From assembly GCF_018860745.1 (NCBI RefSeq), contig NZ_JAHKPY010000012.1, forward strand, positions 310,001-374,000: a stretch of DNA of 64,000 bases. Direction: 5' to 3'. Positions 53,942-63,908 of the stretch are shown here, one piece after another; the stretch's first letter is position 1; each line of letters begins with the position of its first letter. A program made the position numbers and the translations under genes. Origin of the DNA: Zobellia uliginosa. GTDB taxonomy: Bacteria > Bacteroidota > Bacteroidia > Flavobacteriales > Flavobacteriaceae. Under the pieces are notes generated by a model, which made no database searches, was not told where the DNA came from, and worked only from the letters and a program-made list of their open reading frames with translations.

Positions 53942-55294
53942 CTATTTCAATTCTAATGGCAGCCCAAAATAGAATTCAAGTACTTTTAGTCTAAAAATAT
54001 AATCATACTTGGTTCTGATCAATTCAGCTTCCGCATTATCGACCCTAGATTGCGCCTGACTAAAGTCAAATGCGTTCATGAGTCCTACATCATAACGCTC
54101 TTTAGAATAGTCATACGCCAAACGCCTTGCATCCAAAGTCTTTTGAGCGGCATCATAGGCCTTTGCAAAACTGGTAACGTCAACGTACGCCTGATTGATA
54201 TCGGTTTCTAAATTCAATTTATCCTGTTCTAGTTGTAGTTTGGCTTTCTCTACATTTATTTTAGAACGCTTAATATTATTTTTAACGGCAAAGCCATTAA
54301 AAATCGGAATATTCAATTGAGCCCCGTATGATATACCATCATTAATCCACAATTGATTTGCAAAACTTTCCGCTGGTACTAGAGTACCCGTAGTACTATC
54401 AAATCCACCCTGATCGGAATACCTGGTATTGTAATTGAAAAAAGCTCCTAGTGTTGGATATATAGCTCCCTTTGCAATATCAAGATCTTTCTCAGCTAAA
54501 TCTATACTGGATTGTGAGAATTTAATGTCGTTTCTAAAACTTAGAGCTTCTGCAAAAATTTCTTCAGGAGATTTATTTCGTACTTCAGAAGGTGGCACTT
54601 CAATATCTGCATCTAGCACGTCAAAATTCTTATAATCGGTTATCTGTAGTAATTGTGCCAAGTTAATTCGTGATATTAAAACTTGATTTTCCGTATTTAC
54701 AATTTGCTGATCTAGAGTTGCTAATGTAGCTTCAATCTCCAGTAAATCCCCGTTAGGCAATACTCCAGCGTTTACGAGTTCCTTAGATCTTTTCAAATCT
54801 TGTTCAGACACGGCAAATTGTGCTTTAAAAACCTTTAAAGTTTCCTTATTGGATAGTATTTGCAAATACGCATTGGCCACCATTAACCGAATATCATCTT
54901 TTAAGTCATCTAAGCGATATTGATTGGATATCTCATTCAATTTTGCACGATTTAAACGATGGAGATTACGCAAACCATCAAAGAGCGTCAAAGAAGACGT
55001 AAGCCCCCCACTTGCACTCAAAATAGTTGTAGTTACCGGTTGATTCGTAGTGGGATCAAAAGAAAGACCTGTACTACCTGTAACACTAGATGAAGCATTT
55101 AAAGCCGGCAACATTGCACCTACTGCATCCGATTTATCTATTAACGCATTCTGCAAGTCCAATTCGTACTGTTCTACCGACAGGTTATGTTCTACTGCGT
55201 ACTCCACGCATTCCTGCAGTGTCCAATTTTTCTGCTGTGCGCTAACCGCCCCAATAGAAAAGAGGAGCAATAATGCTGTTAGTTTAAAATTCAT
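53942..55294 (-). CDS. TolC family outer-membrane efflux protein
   Basis: This 450-residue protein has a signal peptide (cleavage near AVSAQ), then two OEP repeats (about 25-225 and 235-450) of the TolC channel-tunnel, with WTLQECVEYA at the start. It is the last gene of the efflux locus and gives both upstream pump modules an exit through the outer membrane. Confidence 0.92.
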   Translation of the reverse strand: MNFKLTALLLLFSIGAVSAQQKNWTLQECVEYAVEHNLSVEQYELDLQNALIDKSDAVGAMLPALNASSSVTGSTGLSFDPTTNQPVTTTILSASGGLTSSLTLFDGLRNLHRLNRAKLNEISNQYRLDDLKDDIRLMVANAYLQILSNKETLKVFKAQFAVSEQDLKRSKELVNAGVLPNGDLLEIEATLATLDQQIVNTENQVLISRINLAQLLQITDYKNFDVLDADIEVPPSEVRNKSPEEIFAEALSFRNDIKFSQSSIDLAEKDLDIAKGAIYPTLGAFFNYNTRYSDQGGFDSTTGTLVPAESFANQLWINDGISYGAQLNIPIFNGFAVKNNIKRSKINVEKAKLQLEQDKLNLETDINQAYVDVTSFAKAYDAAQKTLDARRLAYDYSKERYDVGLMNAFDFSQAQSRVDNAEAELIRTKYDYIFRLKVLEFYFGLPLELK

Positions 55295-55325
55295 TTTGTG
55301 ATTTTTTGATTATGATTGATGATTG

Positions 55326-56468
55326 TTACTCTTCTTTATCGGCCTCTTCCTCTTCTTCGTCTTCTCCCTTTTTAATAGGCTCCGTTTTACTCCAAACCTT
55401 CACTTTATCGGACTCTGTTAAACCCGAAACGATTTCAACGTTTACGCCATCTGAAATTCCTATTTCAATATCTTTTCTTTCGAACTCCTGGTCACCAGTT
55501 TCAACCTCTACATAAGGCTCATCTGTCTTTTTATCAAATTGCAATAATGCCTCTGGTATAACCAAAACATCATCTTTTTTCTCCAAAACCAGTGAAGCGT
55601 TGGCGCTATATCCGGCTCTAATAAACACATCGTCCTTAACCTCTACATCTCCTTCTATTTTAAACTGTACCGCGCCTGTTTCTTCAATTCCTTTGGGAGC
55701 AATGAATCGTAATTTAGCATCCAATTCAGCACCTTCTACAGCACCCAAACTGATTTTTAAAGGGGTACCTACTTCAAGTTTGGCAACTTCGCCCTCATCT
55801 ACCTTACCTTCAAAAATCATCTTGCTTAAATCGGCAATAGTTGCAATGGTGGTGCCGTCATTAAAGTTGTTGCTCTCAATAACCTGATCACCTTCTTCAA
55901 CTGGGATTTCTAGAATGGTGCCATCTACAGTTGCCCTAATGTTAGTATTTGCACTTGTAGAACCACCTGCAGAACCTTGACGGATAATCTGGTAATCTGC
56001 CTTGGAATTATCCAACTCTTGTTTTGCTTGGTCATACTGCAATTGCAAGGTGTTAAAATCCTGACTAGATATCACCCCTTTATCAAAAAGCGATTTGTTT
56101 CTGTTGTACTCTATCTGAACATTATTTAGTGCTAACTCTGCATTCCTTACCCTACCCCTAGACTGGTTTAGAGCCTGCTCATTAGGCACTACTTTAATTG
56201 TAGCAATTAATTCACCGGACTTTACCTTTTGGCCTTCCTCCATGTAAATCTTTTGTATAATACCCGAAATCTGTGGCTTAATTTCAACCTCATCTTCAGG
56301 AACTACCTTACCTGTAGCTACCGTTTTCTTTTCTATATCCGTTTTAAAAGGCTGTTCTGTTTCATAAGTAATAGCATCTTTACTATTCGATTTTATAAAA
56401 AAGGCCGCGGCCCATAAAGCGCCTAGCACCAAAATACCAATTAAGATATATTTTACAATCTTGTTCAT
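55326..56468 (-). CDS. Periplasmic adaptor (HlyD/RND-MFP family), second copy
   Basis: This 380-residue membrane fusion protein has an N-terminal membrane anchor (about 5-25), a biotinyl-lipoyl hairpin region (GKVVPEDEVEIKPQISG), a coiled-coil hairpin and a beta-barrel and membrane-proximal domain. An acidic tail ends it (EDEEEEEADKEE). It is very similar along its length to the copy at 59828-60940. It follows the second permease pair and links it to the TolC protein. Confidence 0.92.
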   Translation of the reverse strand: MNKIVKYILIGILVLGALWAAAFFIKSNSKDAITYETEQPFKTDIEKKTVATGKVVPEDEVEIKPQISGIIQKIYMEEGQKVKSGELIATIKVVPNEQALNQSRGRVRNAELALNNVQIEYNRNKSLFDKGVISSQDFNTLQLQYDQAKQELDNSKADYQIIRQGSAGGSTSANTNIRATVDGTILEIPVEEGDQVIESNNFNDGTTIATIADLSKMIFEGKVDEGEVAKLEVGTPLKISLGAVEGAELDAKLRFIAPKGIEETGAVQFKIEGDVEVKDDVFIRAGYSANASLVLEKKDDVLVIPEALLQFDKKTDEPYVEVETGDQEFERKDIEIGISDGVNVEIVSGLTESDKVKVWSKTEPIKKGEDEEEEEADKEE

Positions 56469-56530
56469 TTTTCAGGTGTATTTGTTGTCTATTGGTTTTG
56501 TTGTTTTCCGTTTTGTTACAAAATTCTCTA

Positions 56531-57793
56531 TTATTCTTCCCTAAGGGCATCAATTGGTTTTATACTCACCGCTCTTTGCGCAGGTATCAGTCCTATTAAA
56601 GTACCAAGAACTACCATAATCACTAACGCCCCAATTACATAGGGTATAGGCACTGTGGGATTAGTATACGGGAAGTCTATATCTTGGGTAGCACTACTAA
56701 TTCCTGCCAATGCCAATGCTCCCAAAATAATACCCATGATACCCGCAATAACAGTCAAGAAGACCGATTCTAATATAATCTGATTACGTACCTCTGCAGG
56801 TGTCGCCCCTAAAGCTCTTCGTACCCCAAGTTCCTTGGTTCGTTCTTTTACCGAAATGAGTAAAATGTTACCAATACCTATGACGCCCGCCAATATGGTG
56901 GCGATACCAACAATCAACGAAAGAAAGGTTATACCATCTGCAAAGCCCACAATTTTATTAAACTGCTCCCCTAGGTTGAAAGACCCAAAAGCACGATCAT
57001 CATCCGGGTGCACATGATGCAGGTTTTTTAAAAGGCTTTTAATATTCTCCTCTACTTTAATCACATCTACATTGTCATAGGCCGCAATTGAAAACCATCC
57101 CACATTATCGCCTGTATTGTATAATTTTTTAAAGGTCGAAAATGGAATGAAAATATCTCCATCTCCCCCAAAACCACCACTTGGCTCGTATTTATGAACT
57201 CCAATTACTTGAAAATAAACATCATCAATTTTAAAATAACCACCAATAGGGTTTTCGTCCTTATCAAAAAGTTCTTTCTGCGTCCGTTCTCCAATTACAG
57301 CAACTTTTCTTGACTGAGCAATATCCTCATCATTGATAAACCTGCCACCGTCATAGATTTTTTTAGGTGCAATTTTGGTAAAAGCAGGAAAATCCCCAAA
57401 TAGCGAATAGCTACCCGTCTTATTATTTCTACCAATATTGGCAGGTGGAGTACCAAAAAAACCGCGGACATTTCTTGGTGCTATAAATTCTACTTCCGGG
57501 ATACGATTCTGGATCATTACCGCATCATCTAGCTTTAATTGCATTTGCCTGCCCGTTTTATAGCCTTCATTAGGCATACTGGTATTTTGGCCCCATACAA
57601 ACATACTATTCCGGGCAATACTCTCAAACATACTTTCAAAACCATTATCCATCCCTTTGGCCGCACCGGAAAGGGCTATATAAATGAATATGCCCCATAG
57701 CACGCCTACTACGGTAATAACAGTCCGAATCTTGTTCTTACTGATCGAACCGAAAATCTCTTGCCATGTATTTCTATCGAATATAAAATTCAT
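56531..57793 (-). CDS. MacB-like ABC transporter permease (module 2, second)
   Basis: This 420-residue permease has an N-terminal membrane helix, a MacB_PCD periplasmic domain (about 45-270) and a C-terminal FtsX domain with three helices (about 285-420). The segment VHPDDDRAFGSFNLGEQF matches a related segment in the permease at 61002. The ATG lies one base after the stop of the preceding permease, so the two are translationally coupled. Confidence 0.92.
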   Translation of the reverse strand: MNFIFDRNTWQEIFGSISKNKIRTVITVVGVLWGIFIYIALSGAAKGMDNGFESMFESIARNSMFVWGQNTSMPNEGYKTGRQMQLKLDDAVMIQNRIPEVEFIAPRNVRGFFGTPPANIGRNNKTGSYSLFGDFPAFTKIAPKKIYDGGRFINDEDIAQSRKVAVIGERTQKELFDKDENPIGGYFKIDDVYFQVIGVHKYEPSGGFGGDGDIFIPFSTFKKLYNTGDNVGWFSIAAYDNVDVIKVEENIKSLLKNLHHVHPDDDRAFGSFNLGEQFNKIVGFADGITFLSLIVGIATILAGVIGIGNILLISVKERTKELGVRRALGATPAEVRNQIILESVFLTVIAGIMGIILGALALAGISSATQDIDFPYTNPTVPIPYVIGALVIMVVLGTLIGLIPAQRAVSIKPIDALREE

Positions 57794-57794
57794 A

Positions 57795-59024
57795 TTATTC
57801 GTCTCTTAAGGCTACAATGGGTTTTATACGGGCCGCACGTCTTGCAGGAACGTAACCCGCAATGGCTCCGAAAATAATAAGAACAATAGTAGCTGAAATC
57901 GCTATGCTCATATCTATGTACGGGTTAGTTATAAAAAAGTCTTTCAACTTATCTCCCAAAGAACTTAAAATAACAATTCCGATAAGCATCCCCACAAAAC
58001 CAGAAACCGTAGTAATAAAAACCGATTCCAATAAAATAGTTCCGATTACAGCTTTTGGTGTTGCCCCAAGTGCTTTTCGTATACCCAGCTCTTTTGTTCT
58101 TTCTTTCACCACAAATACCATGATATTACTGATACCGATTATACCGGCTATTATAGTTCCAAAAGCCACAAAGCCCACTATAATCTGCAATACACGCGCA
58201 AACTGCTGGTTTTGTTTTAGCTGATCAGCTACGTTTCTAATGAAGATGCCGTTCTGGTCTTTAGGATTGATATATTTTTTAGACCGAATAAATTTGTCCA
58301 GACTCTTATCAAAAGCCATAGCACCGGCATATCCAATTTCCGGTTTAAAGCCAACCACAATTTGATTGATTTTATCCGTATTTTTTTCAATTAATTGACG
58401 TGTAGTGTAGGGTATAAAAATAATACGTTCCTCATTATCACCTCCATCATCTTGAAACACACCTATTACTTTAAAAGAGCTTCCTCCTACATCAATATAT
58501 TTTCCCATAGAATTCTTGGCACCAAAGAGATCTTCTTCAACCAAACGACCTATGACCGCATACTTGGTCTTGTTCTTTATATCTTGTGCATTTAAATACC
58601 GGCCTTTCATCATGATAGTCATTTCATTGAATTGATGCGAAGGCCCTACTGCTTGAGTTGTATAGCTATTTGATTCGTTCATATAGCTCACCGTATCCTG
58701 ACGGGTAATTCTTGGGGTAATATACTCTAAGAATAAGGGAAAGTTTTTTTCAATATCGGCCAAATCACTATTGTCAAACTCAATCGTTCTATTGGATTTA
58801 TAACCTTTATAAGGCATAGTTGTCCTTCCTGGGAAAACATACAGAACATTGGTAGCATCATCACCAAAAAACTCATCAAATGTATTGATAAGACCATTTC
58901 CAAAGCCGAAGAGCACCACAAAAATGAGAATACCCAAAGCAACCGTAAACCCCGACAAAAAGGTGCGGAGCTTATTCTTTTGAATCGTCTCGAAAATTTC
59001 TTTCCAGTTGTCTCTATTTAACAT
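57795..59024 (-). CDS. MacB-like ABC transporter permease (module 2, first)
   Basis: This 409-residue permease has the same MacB_PCD plus FtsX design. It is closer to the permease at 62293 (shared KNKLRTFLSGF/TGL and KELGIRKALGA) than to its immediate partner, which is evidence that a permease pair was duplicated. It overlaps the ATPase gene by 11 nt. Confidence 0.92.
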   Translation of the reverse strand: MLNRDNWKEIFETIQKNKLRTFLSGFTVALGILIFVVLFGFGNGLINTFDEFFGDDATNVLYVFPGRTTMPYKGYKSNRTIEFDNSDLADIEKNFPLFLEYITPRITRQDTVSYMNESNSYTTQAVGPSHQFNEMTIMMKGRYLNAQDIKNKTKYAVIGRLVEEDLFGAKNSMGKYIDVGGSSFKVIGVFQDDGGDNEERIIFIPYTTRQLIEKNTDKINQIVVGFKPEIGYAGAMAFDKSLDKFIRSKKYINPKDQNGIFIRNVADQLKQNQQFARVLQIIVGFVAFGTIIAGIIGISNIMVFVVKERTKELGIRKALGATPKAVIGTILLESVFITTVSGFVGMLIGIVILSSLGDKLKDFFITNPYIDMSIAISATIVLIIFGAIAGYVPARRAARIKPIVALRDE

Positions 59025-59718
59025 ACTGAGCGGCCCTAACCTGTTCTACCTTTTTATCTTCTACAATTACCCCATCCTTTAAATGCACAATACGTTTACA
59101 CATATGAGCAATATCTTCTTCATGCGTTACCACAAGTATGGTATTTCCCTCATCGTTAATTTTTTGAATAAGGTCCATTACCTCGTAAGAGGTCTTACTG
59201 TCCAAAGCTCCCGTTGGCTCATCTGCCATAAGAACTTTTGGCTCGGCAGCTAAAGCCCTTGCAATGGCAACTCTTTGTTTTTGTCCCCCTGAAAGTTCAT
59301 TTGGCAAATGACCGGCCCATTCTTTAAGACCTACTTGAGCAAGATATTTTAGAGCCTTCTCTTCCCGTTCTTTTCTAGGTACTTTTTGATAATATAACGG
59401 CAAGGCCACATTTTCCATGGCGCTCTTGTAATTGATAAGATTGAAAGACTGAAATATAAAACCTAAGAACCTATTGCGGTACTTGGCCGCTTTTGTTTCG
59501 TTCAGGTTTTTAATAGGAACCCCGTCTAAATCATAAGTACCGGAATCTGCCTCATCTAACATTCCCAGAATATTCAGTAGTGTAGATTTCCCTGATCCTG
59601 AAGAACCCATAATGGCTACAAGTTCTCCCTCTGCAATACTAAAATTCAATCCTTTTAAAACATGTAATGAGTTGCTACCCATTTTGTAGGACTTGTGAAG
59701 ATCTTTTATTTCAATCAT
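59014..59718 (-). CDS. ABC transporter ATP-binding protein (MacB/LolD type)
   Basis: This 234-residue ATPase has Walker A GSSGSGKST (residues 38-46), signature LSGGQ at 142-146 and Walker B LMADEP with Asp166/Glu167. It is the only ATPase gene in the efflux locus, which has four permeases, so it presumably powers both permease pairs. It sits between the two modules. Confidence 0.95.
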   Translation of the reverse strand: MIEIKDLHKSYKMGSNSLHVLKGLNFSIAEGELVAIMGSSGSGKSTLLNILGMLDEADSGTYDLDGVPIKNLNETKAAKYRNRFLGFIFQSFNLINYKSAMENVALPLYYQKVPRKEREEKALKYLAQVGLKEWAGHLPNELSGGQKQRVAIARALAAEPKVLMADEPTGALDSKTSYEVMDLIQKINDEGNTILVVTHEEDIAHMCKRIVHLKDGVIVEDKKVEQVRAAQYVK

Positions 59719-59827
59719 GGTAGTTTTGTTAATTAGGTTGGAATTCTCAAAACAATATGGCGATAAGACTTGTAAGTTGCCGAATTGTTACAAGATGGAC
59801 TCCAAATTTTCTGTTAAATAAATAAAA

Positions 59828-60940
59828 TTATCCTTCTTCCTCTTCTTTTTCAATGGCATTCCACACCTTGATTTCATCAGATTCCGTAATACCGGACTTC
59901 ACCTCAACGTGAATTCCATCGCTAATACCCAATTCAATATTTTTTCTTTCGAACGCCTGGTCGCCGTTTGCAATTTCAACAAAAGGTTTCTTCGTTTTAT
60001 CATCAAATTGAACCAGAGCCTCTTTAATAGCCAAAACGCTATCTGCCCTTCCTAAAATTACCGATGCATTTGCACTGAGCCCCGCACGAATAAACACAGA
60101 ATCCTGCTTTTTCATAGTTCCTTTTATTTCAAATTGAATAGCTCCGTTTTCTTCCTTTCCCTTTGGGGCTATATAATCCAAAACCGCATCAAAAGTCTTT
60201 CCCTCCAAAGCACCAACTGTAATTTCTAGCGGCAAGTCCTCTTTTATTTTACCTACTTCACTTTCATCTACCTTACCCTCAAAGATCATTTTATCCACAT
60301 CCGCAATGGCGGCAATGGTGGTACCTTCATTAAAATTGTTACTTTCAATAACTTGGTTGCCTACTTCTACCGGAACTTCAAGAACCATCCCACTCACGGT
60401 AGCCCTAATTTGAGTATTTGCAGCATTTCCGTATCCTGTAGTGGTACCTGTTTTTACAATATCATACCTTTTGTTTGCAGCTGCATACGATTGTTTGGCC
60501 TGATCATAAGTTACCTCGGCTCGTTCCAGATCTACCTTAGAAATCACTCCTTTACCAAAAAGTCCTTTTTGGCGCTCCAGGTTTCTGAGTTGGTCATCCA
60601 AACCTATTTTAGCCTCATCTATATTATTTCTGGCATCGTTAAGCGCATTAAGGTTTGGGACTACTTTTATTCTACAAAGCAAATCTCCCGATTTCACATA
60701 GTCGCCACCCTCAACGAACACCTCTTCTATTACCCCGGAAATATTAGGTTTGATCAATACTTCTTCCAATGGTAGTATACTTCCCGTAGCCACTGTTTTC
60801 TTAACAATAGTCTTTTTTGATGCTTGTTCTGTTTCATAAACAACTGGGTCCTCGGCGTTTTTTTGATACAGATAATACATAGACCCGCCAAAGGCCACTA
60901 CTATAAACAAAAGAACAATTCTGGTTACTGATTTTTTCAT
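59828..60940 (-). CDS. Periplasmic adaptor (HlyD/RND-MFP family), first copy
   Basis: This 370-residue adaptor has a membrane anchor and the same domain series as the later copy; shared stretches include VIESNNFN-GTTIA and MIFEGKVDE. The C-terminal acidic tail is shorter (EKEEEEG). It follows the first permease pair. Having one adaptor per permease pair is the logic of the locus. Confidence 0.92.
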   Translation of the reverse strand: MKKSVTRIVLLFIVVAFGGSMYYLYQKNAEDPVVYETEQASKKTIVKKTVATGSILPLEEVLIKPNISGVIEEVFVEGGDYVKSGDLLCRIKVVPNLNALNDARNNIDEAKIGLDDQLRNLERQKGLFGKGVISKVDLERAEVTYDQAKQSYAAANKRYDIVKTGTTTGYGNAANTQIRATVSGMVLEVPVEVGNQVIESNNFNEGTTIAAIADVDKMIFEGKVDESEVGKIKEDLPLEITVGALEGKTFDAVLDYIAPKGKEENGAIQFEIKGTMKKQDSVFIRAGLSANASVILGRADSVLAIKEALVQFDDKTKKPFVEIANGDQAFERKNIELGISDGIHVEVKSGITESDEIKVWNAIEKEEEEG

Positions 60941-61001
60941 TTTTATGATTGATTGATGTTATTCTATTTATTTCTACTTAAATCTAAATTAATACTGGAT
61001 A

Positions 61002-62261
61002 TCATTCGGTTCTGAGTGCATCTATAGGTCTCACTTTTATGGCACTTTGCGCAGGAATAAAACCCGCTAAAAGCCCTGAGAAAATCAGAATAATCAATGC
61101 TCCTACAACAACCCCCAAACTAACGCTAGGGTTTACAAACATATCTACTGGGCCACTTATATCCAATAGGGTATTTACACCATAGATAAAAAGAGCTCCC
61201 AAAGTTATACCTGCCATTCCAGAGATGATAGTCAAAAAAATGGACTCCATTAAAATTTGCAGCTTAATTGACCATGGGTCTTCACCCAAAGCCCTTCGTA
61301 TTCCTATTTCTTTTGTTCGTTCCTTAACTACAATGAGCATAATATTACTCACCCCGATTATGCCGGAAAGCAAGACCAAAATCCCAACGAAGTAAGCAAT
61401 AAAACGTAATGCCCCGAACAAACTTTGCACGCGCTGAAATTGCTCGTACAAATCAAAATGCCCCACAGCACGCTGGTCATCTGGGTGTACTTTATGGCTT
61501 TCCTTTACCACACCCATAATTTTATCTTTAAGGCTAGTAATAGAAGTACCATCATTAGCGGTTATTGCCATCCAACCTACATCATTCCCTCGGTTAAAGG
61601 CTTGTGAGAAAGTGGTAAAGGGAACAAATATTTGTTTCTGACCTTCCTCACCATCACCATCATTGCTTTTCTTTTTATAGGTACCAACTACCATAAAATT
61701 AACGCCCTGTATTTTAATAAATGACCCAAGCACCTCTTCATCTTTATCGTAAAGTCCTGCTCGTACACCTTCACCAATAATAGCTATTTTTCGTTTTTCC
61801 TTAATATCATTATAATTCAAAAATCTACCTGAAGTCATGGTCATAGGGTCTTGTTTACTAATTTCAGGGTAATCACCATATACATTGTACGCCCCGGTTT
61901 TAATACCTCGCACTACATTATTTGCTCCGTTAAAATCTCCTAATTGATTTCTAGGCGAAATGAATTTTAACTCCGGCACATTATCTCTTATTGACTGTAC
62001 ATCTTCTACTTTAAAAAGAAAACTTCTACCCTTAGGAAGGCCCTTATAAGATTTGGTTGTACTTCTAGACCACATAAACATGGTATTCGTAGAAATATCC
62101 CCAAAATCCTGCATAATGCCATTTTCCAGCCCCTTTCCTGCAGACAAGAGCAGTATTAAAATGAATATACCCCAAAACACACCAAAGGCGGTCAATACGG
62201 TTCTGAACCAGTTGCTGGTCAGTACTTCCAAAATTTCTTTCCAACGGTCTCTATTGAACAT
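61002..62261 (-). CDS. MacB-like ABC transporter permease (module 1, second)
   Basis: This 419-residue permease has a single N-terminal helix, the MacB_PCD domain and a C-terminal FtsX domain. VHPDDQRAVGHFDLYEQF aligns with the equivalent segment of the 56531 permease. It starts 31 nt after the first permease of module 1. Confidence 0.92.
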   Translation of the reverse strand: MFNRDRWKEILEVLTSNWFRTVLTAFGVFWGIFILILLLSAGKGLENGIMQDFGDISTNTMFMWSRSTTKSYKGLPKGRSFLFKVEDVQSIRDNVPELKFISPRNQLGDFNGANNVVRGIKTGAYNVYGDYPEISKQDPMTMTSGRFLNYNDIKEKRKIAIIGEGVRAGLYDKDEEVLGSFIKIQGVNFMVVGTYKKKSNDGDGEEGQKQIFVPFTTFSQAFNRGNDVGWMAITANDGTSITSLKDKIMGVVKESHKVHPDDQRAVGHFDLYEQFQRVQSLFGALRFIAYFVGILVLLSGIIGVSNIMLIVVKERTKEIGIRRALGEDPWSIKLQILMESIFLTIISGMAGITLGALFIYGVNTLLDISGPVDMFVNPSVSLGVVVGALIILIFSGLLAGFIPAQSAIKVRPIDALRTE

Positions 62262-62292
62262 AATTTTATGGTCAGGTTAGTTCAGTTTTATT

Positions 62293-63537
62293 TTATTCGT
62301 CTCTTAAAGCATCAATGGTATGAATATTGGCCGCCCGCCATGCCGGAAAAAATCCGGCTATAGCACCTGCCAAAACCAATACAAACACCGTTGATATAGC
62401 CACCGTGAAGTTCACAGAAGGGTTCATGATATAATCCACTTCTATATGTGGTCCTACAAATTCCAACAACCCCATACTGAAAATGAGTCCGGCAAATCCG
62501 GAAATGGATGTAATGAAAATAGACTCGTGTAAAATCATACCTACTATGGACCATGGTTTGGCACCAAGTGCCTTCCTGATACCTATTTCTTTGGTACGTT
62601 CCCGTACTACGATCAGCATAATATTACTAACACCTACAACACCCGCTATTATAGTGCATATACCTACGAACCAAAAGAACAGTGCAATATTATCCGTAAG
62701 ACTATAGTAGCGCTTAGCCTCCTCCATGGCACTCCATACAAAAATAGCATTGGTATCTTCCGGATCAACAGTGTGAGTTTCCTGTAAATAAGATTGCAGG
62801 TTGTTTTTAAATTTAATTGATTTGGCAACTACCTCTTCAAAATTATCCGAAGGAGGCAAAGTATACGCAAGATTATTCACTCGGTCTCCACCATTAAAAG
62901 TACTTTGCGCAGTAGTTACCGGTATGAAGATGCGTTCTTCTTCACGGTCTTCAGTTTCATTGAATATTCCGATTATTTTAAACGGCAAACCCGATATTTT
63001 AATGAATTCACCTACGGGGTTCTCTACCTCGGTAAACACATCTTCAGCAATTTTCTTACCAATTATCGCAACCTTAGCCCTAGCGAGCTCATCTTGATGA
63101 TTTAAGAACCTGCCCGCAAAAATTCTTGCATTTTCAATTAATTGAAATTGTGGAGAAACCCCCTGAACTTGATATACCAATGCCTCATTACCATAGGTAA
63201 CCGAAACATCGCGAACAAAAACCCTAGGTGATTTAAATTGAATATCATCTTCTAGTAGCCTAGCCGAGAATTCATAATTTGCATTCGTTAGCTGTATATT
63301 TCTACCGGGGTTAAGGCCTTTATACTTTTTTGTAGTAGTTCCCGGCCAAACCCAAACACTGGTTGCAGCATCTTGCTCAAACTCATGAGCAATGCCATTG
63401 CGAAAGCCTTCGCCAAAACCTAATAGAATAACGAGGATAAATATTCCTGATGCTACGGATAATCCTGTGAGAAATGTTCGCAATTTATTTTTGCGAATAG
63501 TATCAAAGATTTCCTGCCACCTTTCGATGTCTAACAT
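62293..63537 (-). CDS. MacB-like ABC transporter permease (module 1, first)
   Basis: This 414-residue permease has the same architecture and shares the pattern RKNKLRTFLTGLSVA with the 57795 permease. I chose the ATG at 63537 (MLDIERWQEIF), aligning with the starts of its homologues; an in-frame start at 63585 adds 16 residues. It is the first gene of the efflux locus, after a 100-nt gap. Confidence 0.9.
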   Translation of the reverse strand: MLDIERWQEIFDTIRKNKLRTFLTGLSVASGIFILVILLGFGEGFRNGIAHEFEQDAATSVWVWPGTTTKKYKGLNPGRNIQLTNANYEFSARLLEDDIQFKSPRVFVRDVSVTYGNEALVYQVQGVSPQFQLIENARIFAGRFLNHQDELARAKVAIIGKKIAEDVFTEVENPVGEFIKISGLPFKIIGIFNETEDREEERIFIPVTTAQSTFNGGDRVNNLAYTLPPSDNFEEVVAKSIKFKNNLQSYLQETHTVDPEDTNAIFVWSAMEEAKRYYSLTDNIALFFWFVGICTIIAGVVGVSNIMLIVVRERTKEIGIRKALGAKPWSIVGMILHESIFITSISGFAGLIFSMGLLEFVGPHIEVDYIMNPSVNFTVAISTVFVLVLAGAIAGFFPAWRAANIHTIDALRDE

Positions 63538-63637
63538 GTAGTTGATTTTGATTGATTGATGAGCACGATTGGGGCTATCGTACAACTACAAGACTAGCAC
63601 GGGGAAGATTTGTTACACTAGAATGCCAAAAAAAATG

Positions 63638-63871
63638 TTAAACTTCTTCTGGTGACCTGTTTTTCATCTTTTTATAAACAAAATAAAATAATCCTGCTAC
63701 AAGAATATAAGGCAATGCCATAAGATATACGATGCCATTATTTATACCCTCTGCAGCTTTTACATTCCCGCTACTTTCTAAAGCAGCGCGACACATGGCA
63801 CATTGCGCCTCCAAAGTCTGGGGCGAAACCAAAACAGCTAAAATCAAAACTATAAATAGGGTCTTTTTCAT
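63638..63871 (-). CDS. Small exported membrane protein with CxxC motif
   Basis: This 77-residue protein has a signal peptide (MKKTLFIVLILAVLVSPQTLEA), the motif CAMCRAALES directly after the cleavage site (Cys24 and Cys27), and a C-terminal membrane helix (about 45-66) ending in a basic tail. It lies 37 nt after the DUF420 gene, at the edge of a cytochrome oxidase biogenesis cluster. The two cysteines could bind heme or copper or be a thiol pair; no function is known to me. Confidence 0.75.
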   Translation of the reverse strand: MKKTLFIVLILAVLVSPQTLEAQCAMCRAALESSGNVKAAEGINNGIVYLMALPYILVAGLFYFVYKKMKNRSPEEV

Positions 63872-63908
63872 TCTTATTGATTCAAAAAATAATTTACCTA
63901 TTACTTTT

